This document shows positions 62,710-64,000 of a DNA stretch of 64,000 nucleotides, piece after piece. Source of the stretch: Leifsonia sp. 1010 (GTDB lineage: Bacteria > Actinomycetota > Actinomycetes > Actinomycetales > Microbacteriaceae); the NCBI RefSeq assembly GCF_031455295.1, contig NZ_JAVDSL010000001.1, forward strand, positions 1,178,001-1,242,000, read 5' to 3'. The notes beneath the pieces are model-generated. The model was not told the DNA's origin and made no database searches. It saw only the letters and a list, made by a program, of their open reading frames with translations. The stretch's first letter is position 1, and each line of letters begins with the position of its first letter. Made by a program: the position numbers and the translations under genes.

Positions 62710-63490
62710 GACCCGCTCGCGACGCGCGCGCATCATCCTGCAGCTGGTGCTGACGGCGGCGGTCATCCCGTTCGTGATCCCGCTGATCGCGATGCTCCAG
62801 ACCAGCTTCGAGGGGCAGGGTTGGGGCAACTACCTGGCGGTGGTGCAGGTCCCCGGCTTCCCGAAGTTCTTCCTCAACACGATCATCATCGCGGTCGCCT
62901 CGATCGTCATCGTCTACGTGGCCACCCTCGCGGCGGCGTTCGGCTTCTCGAAACTGCGGGTGCGTGCGAAGGAGTTGTACTTCTGGTTGATGATGGCGGC
63001 GCTGACGCTGCCCGAGGTGGTGCTGATCGCTCCTCTTTATACGACGGCGGTGAAGCTGGGCCTTCTCGGCACCTACTGGTCGGTGATCCTGCCGATCGCG
63101 GCGTTGCAGATCCCGTTCACGGTGCTGATCGCGCGCGGCTACGTCGACGGCATTCCGGACGCGATGTTCGAGGCCGCTCGCATCGACGGCGCGAGCACCT
63201 GGCGGGTGTTCTGGTCGATCCTTGTCCCACTGTCGCGCCCGATGGCCGTGGCGCTCATGGTGCTGGTGCTGATCTACGCGTGGAACTCGTACCTGCTGCC
63301 GAAAGTGTTCCTCATCGACGACGGGATGGGCGTGGTCACGCAGCTGCCCGAGTTCTTCCGCCGGCAGTACAACGACGACACCCCGAAGATCCTCGCCGCG
63401 TCCGTGATCACCGCGATCCCGACGATCATCGCCTACATCGCCCTGCAGCGTCAGTTCGAGCGCGGCATGGCGGCGGGCGCGATCAAGTGA
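62702..63490 (+). CDS. sugar ABC transporter permease (MalG-type)
   Basis: A 262-aa protein with six helices and the EAA loop (PDAMFEAARIDGASTWRVFWSILVPLSRPM). The ATG at 62702 lies within the end of the preceding gene and has AAGGAGG 5 nt upstream. Second half of the heterodimeric channel. Confidence 0.94.
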   Translation: MFETRSRRARIILQLVLTAAVIPFVIPLIAMLQTSFEGQGWGNYLAVVQVPGFPKFFLNTIIIAVASIVIVYVATLAAAFGFSKLRVRAKELYFWLMMAALTLPEVVLIAPLYTTAVKLGLLGTYWSVILPIAALQIPFTVLIARGYVDGIPDAMFEAARIDGASTWRVFWSILVPLSRPMAVALMVLVLIYAWNSYLLPKVFLIDDGMGVVTQLPEFFRRQYNDDTPKILAASVITAIPTIIAYIALQRQFERGMAAGAIK

Positions 63491-63574
63491 CGGAGGAAGT
63501 CGTGGCGGGAGGGCCGCATCCGGCAGACTTCCTATCTGGGGTCTCATGCGGAGCGAGGGGAAGGCGGTGAGCAG

Positions 63575-64000
63575 ATGACGGATCAGGCGGCATCGATCGG
63601 CCTGGTGATCCGGCACGGCCGCGACCGCGACCCGGTCGCCTCCGCGATCGTGCGCGCGATCGCCGGCCCGCTTCTTGCGGCCGGCATGCGGTTCATCACC
63701 CGGTCGGTCGACGACGAGGAGTCGGAGCTGCGCACCTACCGGCTGTGGGCCCGTGTCGGCGGAATCGCCGGCGTCATCGTGCTCGGGGCGCGGGAGGAGG
63801 ATGCACGCATCCGGCTTCTCCGTCAGATCGACATGCCCTTCGTCGCGCTCGCCCCGGCCGCGGACGATGCCGACTATCCGGCGGTGACAGTGGATGCGGC
63901 GGCCGCCTCGCGCGCGCTCGCCGCCTACCTCGACGGGCACCCCGCCCGACGCTGGATGTACGTGACGGCGCAGTCGGAGCCGGATCCGCTGGTGAGCGAT
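63575..64000 (+). CDS. LacI-like sugar-sensing protein without N-terminal HTH (partial)
   Basis: The window ends inside this gene; 142 codons are visible. The ATG at 63575 follows an in-frame stop (TGA at 63569), so no DNA-binding domain precedes it. The sequence resembles the first subdomain of LacI/PurR effector domains: ASIGLVIRHGRDRDPVASAIVRAIAGPLLAAGMRFI, GGIAGVIVLGAREED, MPFVALAPAADDADYPAVTVD (read in parts). It lacks a signal peptide, so it is cytoplasmic. It may sense the imported sugar; the HTH could be at the unseen C-terminus or absent. Confidence 0.65.
   Translation, partial: MTDQAASIGLVIRHGRDRDPVASAIVRAIAGPLLAAGMRFITRSVDDEESELRTYRLWARVGGIAGVIVLGAREEDARIRLLRQIDMPFVALAPAADDADYPAVTVDAAAASRALAAYLDGHPARRWMYVTAQSEPDPLVSD

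Overview
The window is a 64 kb, GC-rich, densely coded stretch of an actinobacterial chromosome. Gene content points to Microbacteriaceae, with Leifsonia or a close relative as the best guess. The clues are a small DUF7882-type protein (often mislabelled 'ATP-dependent DNA ligase'), a DUF3072 protein, the treXYZ trehalose genes, many GTG/TTG starts, 4-base ATGA/GTGA gene overlaps, and leaderless promoters. At least 14 genes have a TANNNT -10 box ending 6-7 nt before the start codon. I see no rRNA, tRNA, CRISPR array, insertion sequence or prophage.

Layout. 1-9.4 kb: tail of a UDP-GlcNAc 2-epimerase-like gene, a small ECF sigma factor, a large NB-ARC/LuxR regulator, three mini-proteins, an HtrA-type protease, a 643-aa ECF sigma factor fused to a zinc anti-sigma motif, hydrophobic segments and a LamG-like domain, a PAP2 phosphatase and a TetR regulator. 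9.4-18.8 kb: drug-efflux MFS pump with a MarR regulator, secreted lysozyme-like protein, PHP hydrolase, DHFR-like protein, UvrA-like ABC ATPase, acetyl-CoA synthetase. 18.9-27.7 kb (minus strand): treY-treZ-glgX/treX, a soluble Ser/Thr kinase and a GH15 glucoamylase, i.e. glycogen/maltodextrin to trehalose and glucose with a kinase built in. 27.8-32.4 kb: DUF7882 protein, two tandem paralogous MarR regulators (the second apparently starting at ATC), CsbD, a GlxA-type AraC regulator, a LacI regulator. 32.5-37.1 kb: a LacI-controlled operon for a polar amino-acid-like ABC importer, a Gfo/Idh/MocA dehydrogenase and an FAD amine oxidase.

37.2-48.4 kb: HAD phosphatase, alpha/beta hydrolase, GH6 glycanase with a coupled unknown gene, lone ClpP, secreted lipase, IclR regulator, MBL hydrolase, a YgiC/YgiB-like pair, and a phenol/3-hydroxybenzoate-type FAD monooxygenase. 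48.5-56.2 kb: O-acetylhomoserine sulfhydrylase-like enzyme plus an LLM flavin monooxygenase, a 0.7-kb non-coding array of four repeats each carrying the same hairpin, a CGNR regulator divergent from an EamA exporter, and a 515-aa secreted protein with a long internal hydrophobic segment. 56.2-64 kb: DUF3072 protein, then a beta-glucoside module: minus-strand operon (VOC dioxygenase-like, aldo/keto reductase, tautomerase, GH1 beta-glucosidase) divergent from a sugar ABC importer that is followed by a LacI-like sensor protein lacking a DNA-binding domain.

The most interesting items are the single-chain sigma/anti-sigma/LamG protein, the kinase inside the trehalose operon, the hairpin repeat array, three kinds of long intergenic palindrome, and tandem repeats that put stop codons in all three frames at two gene ends. 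No database or folding program was available; family names come from motif recognition.
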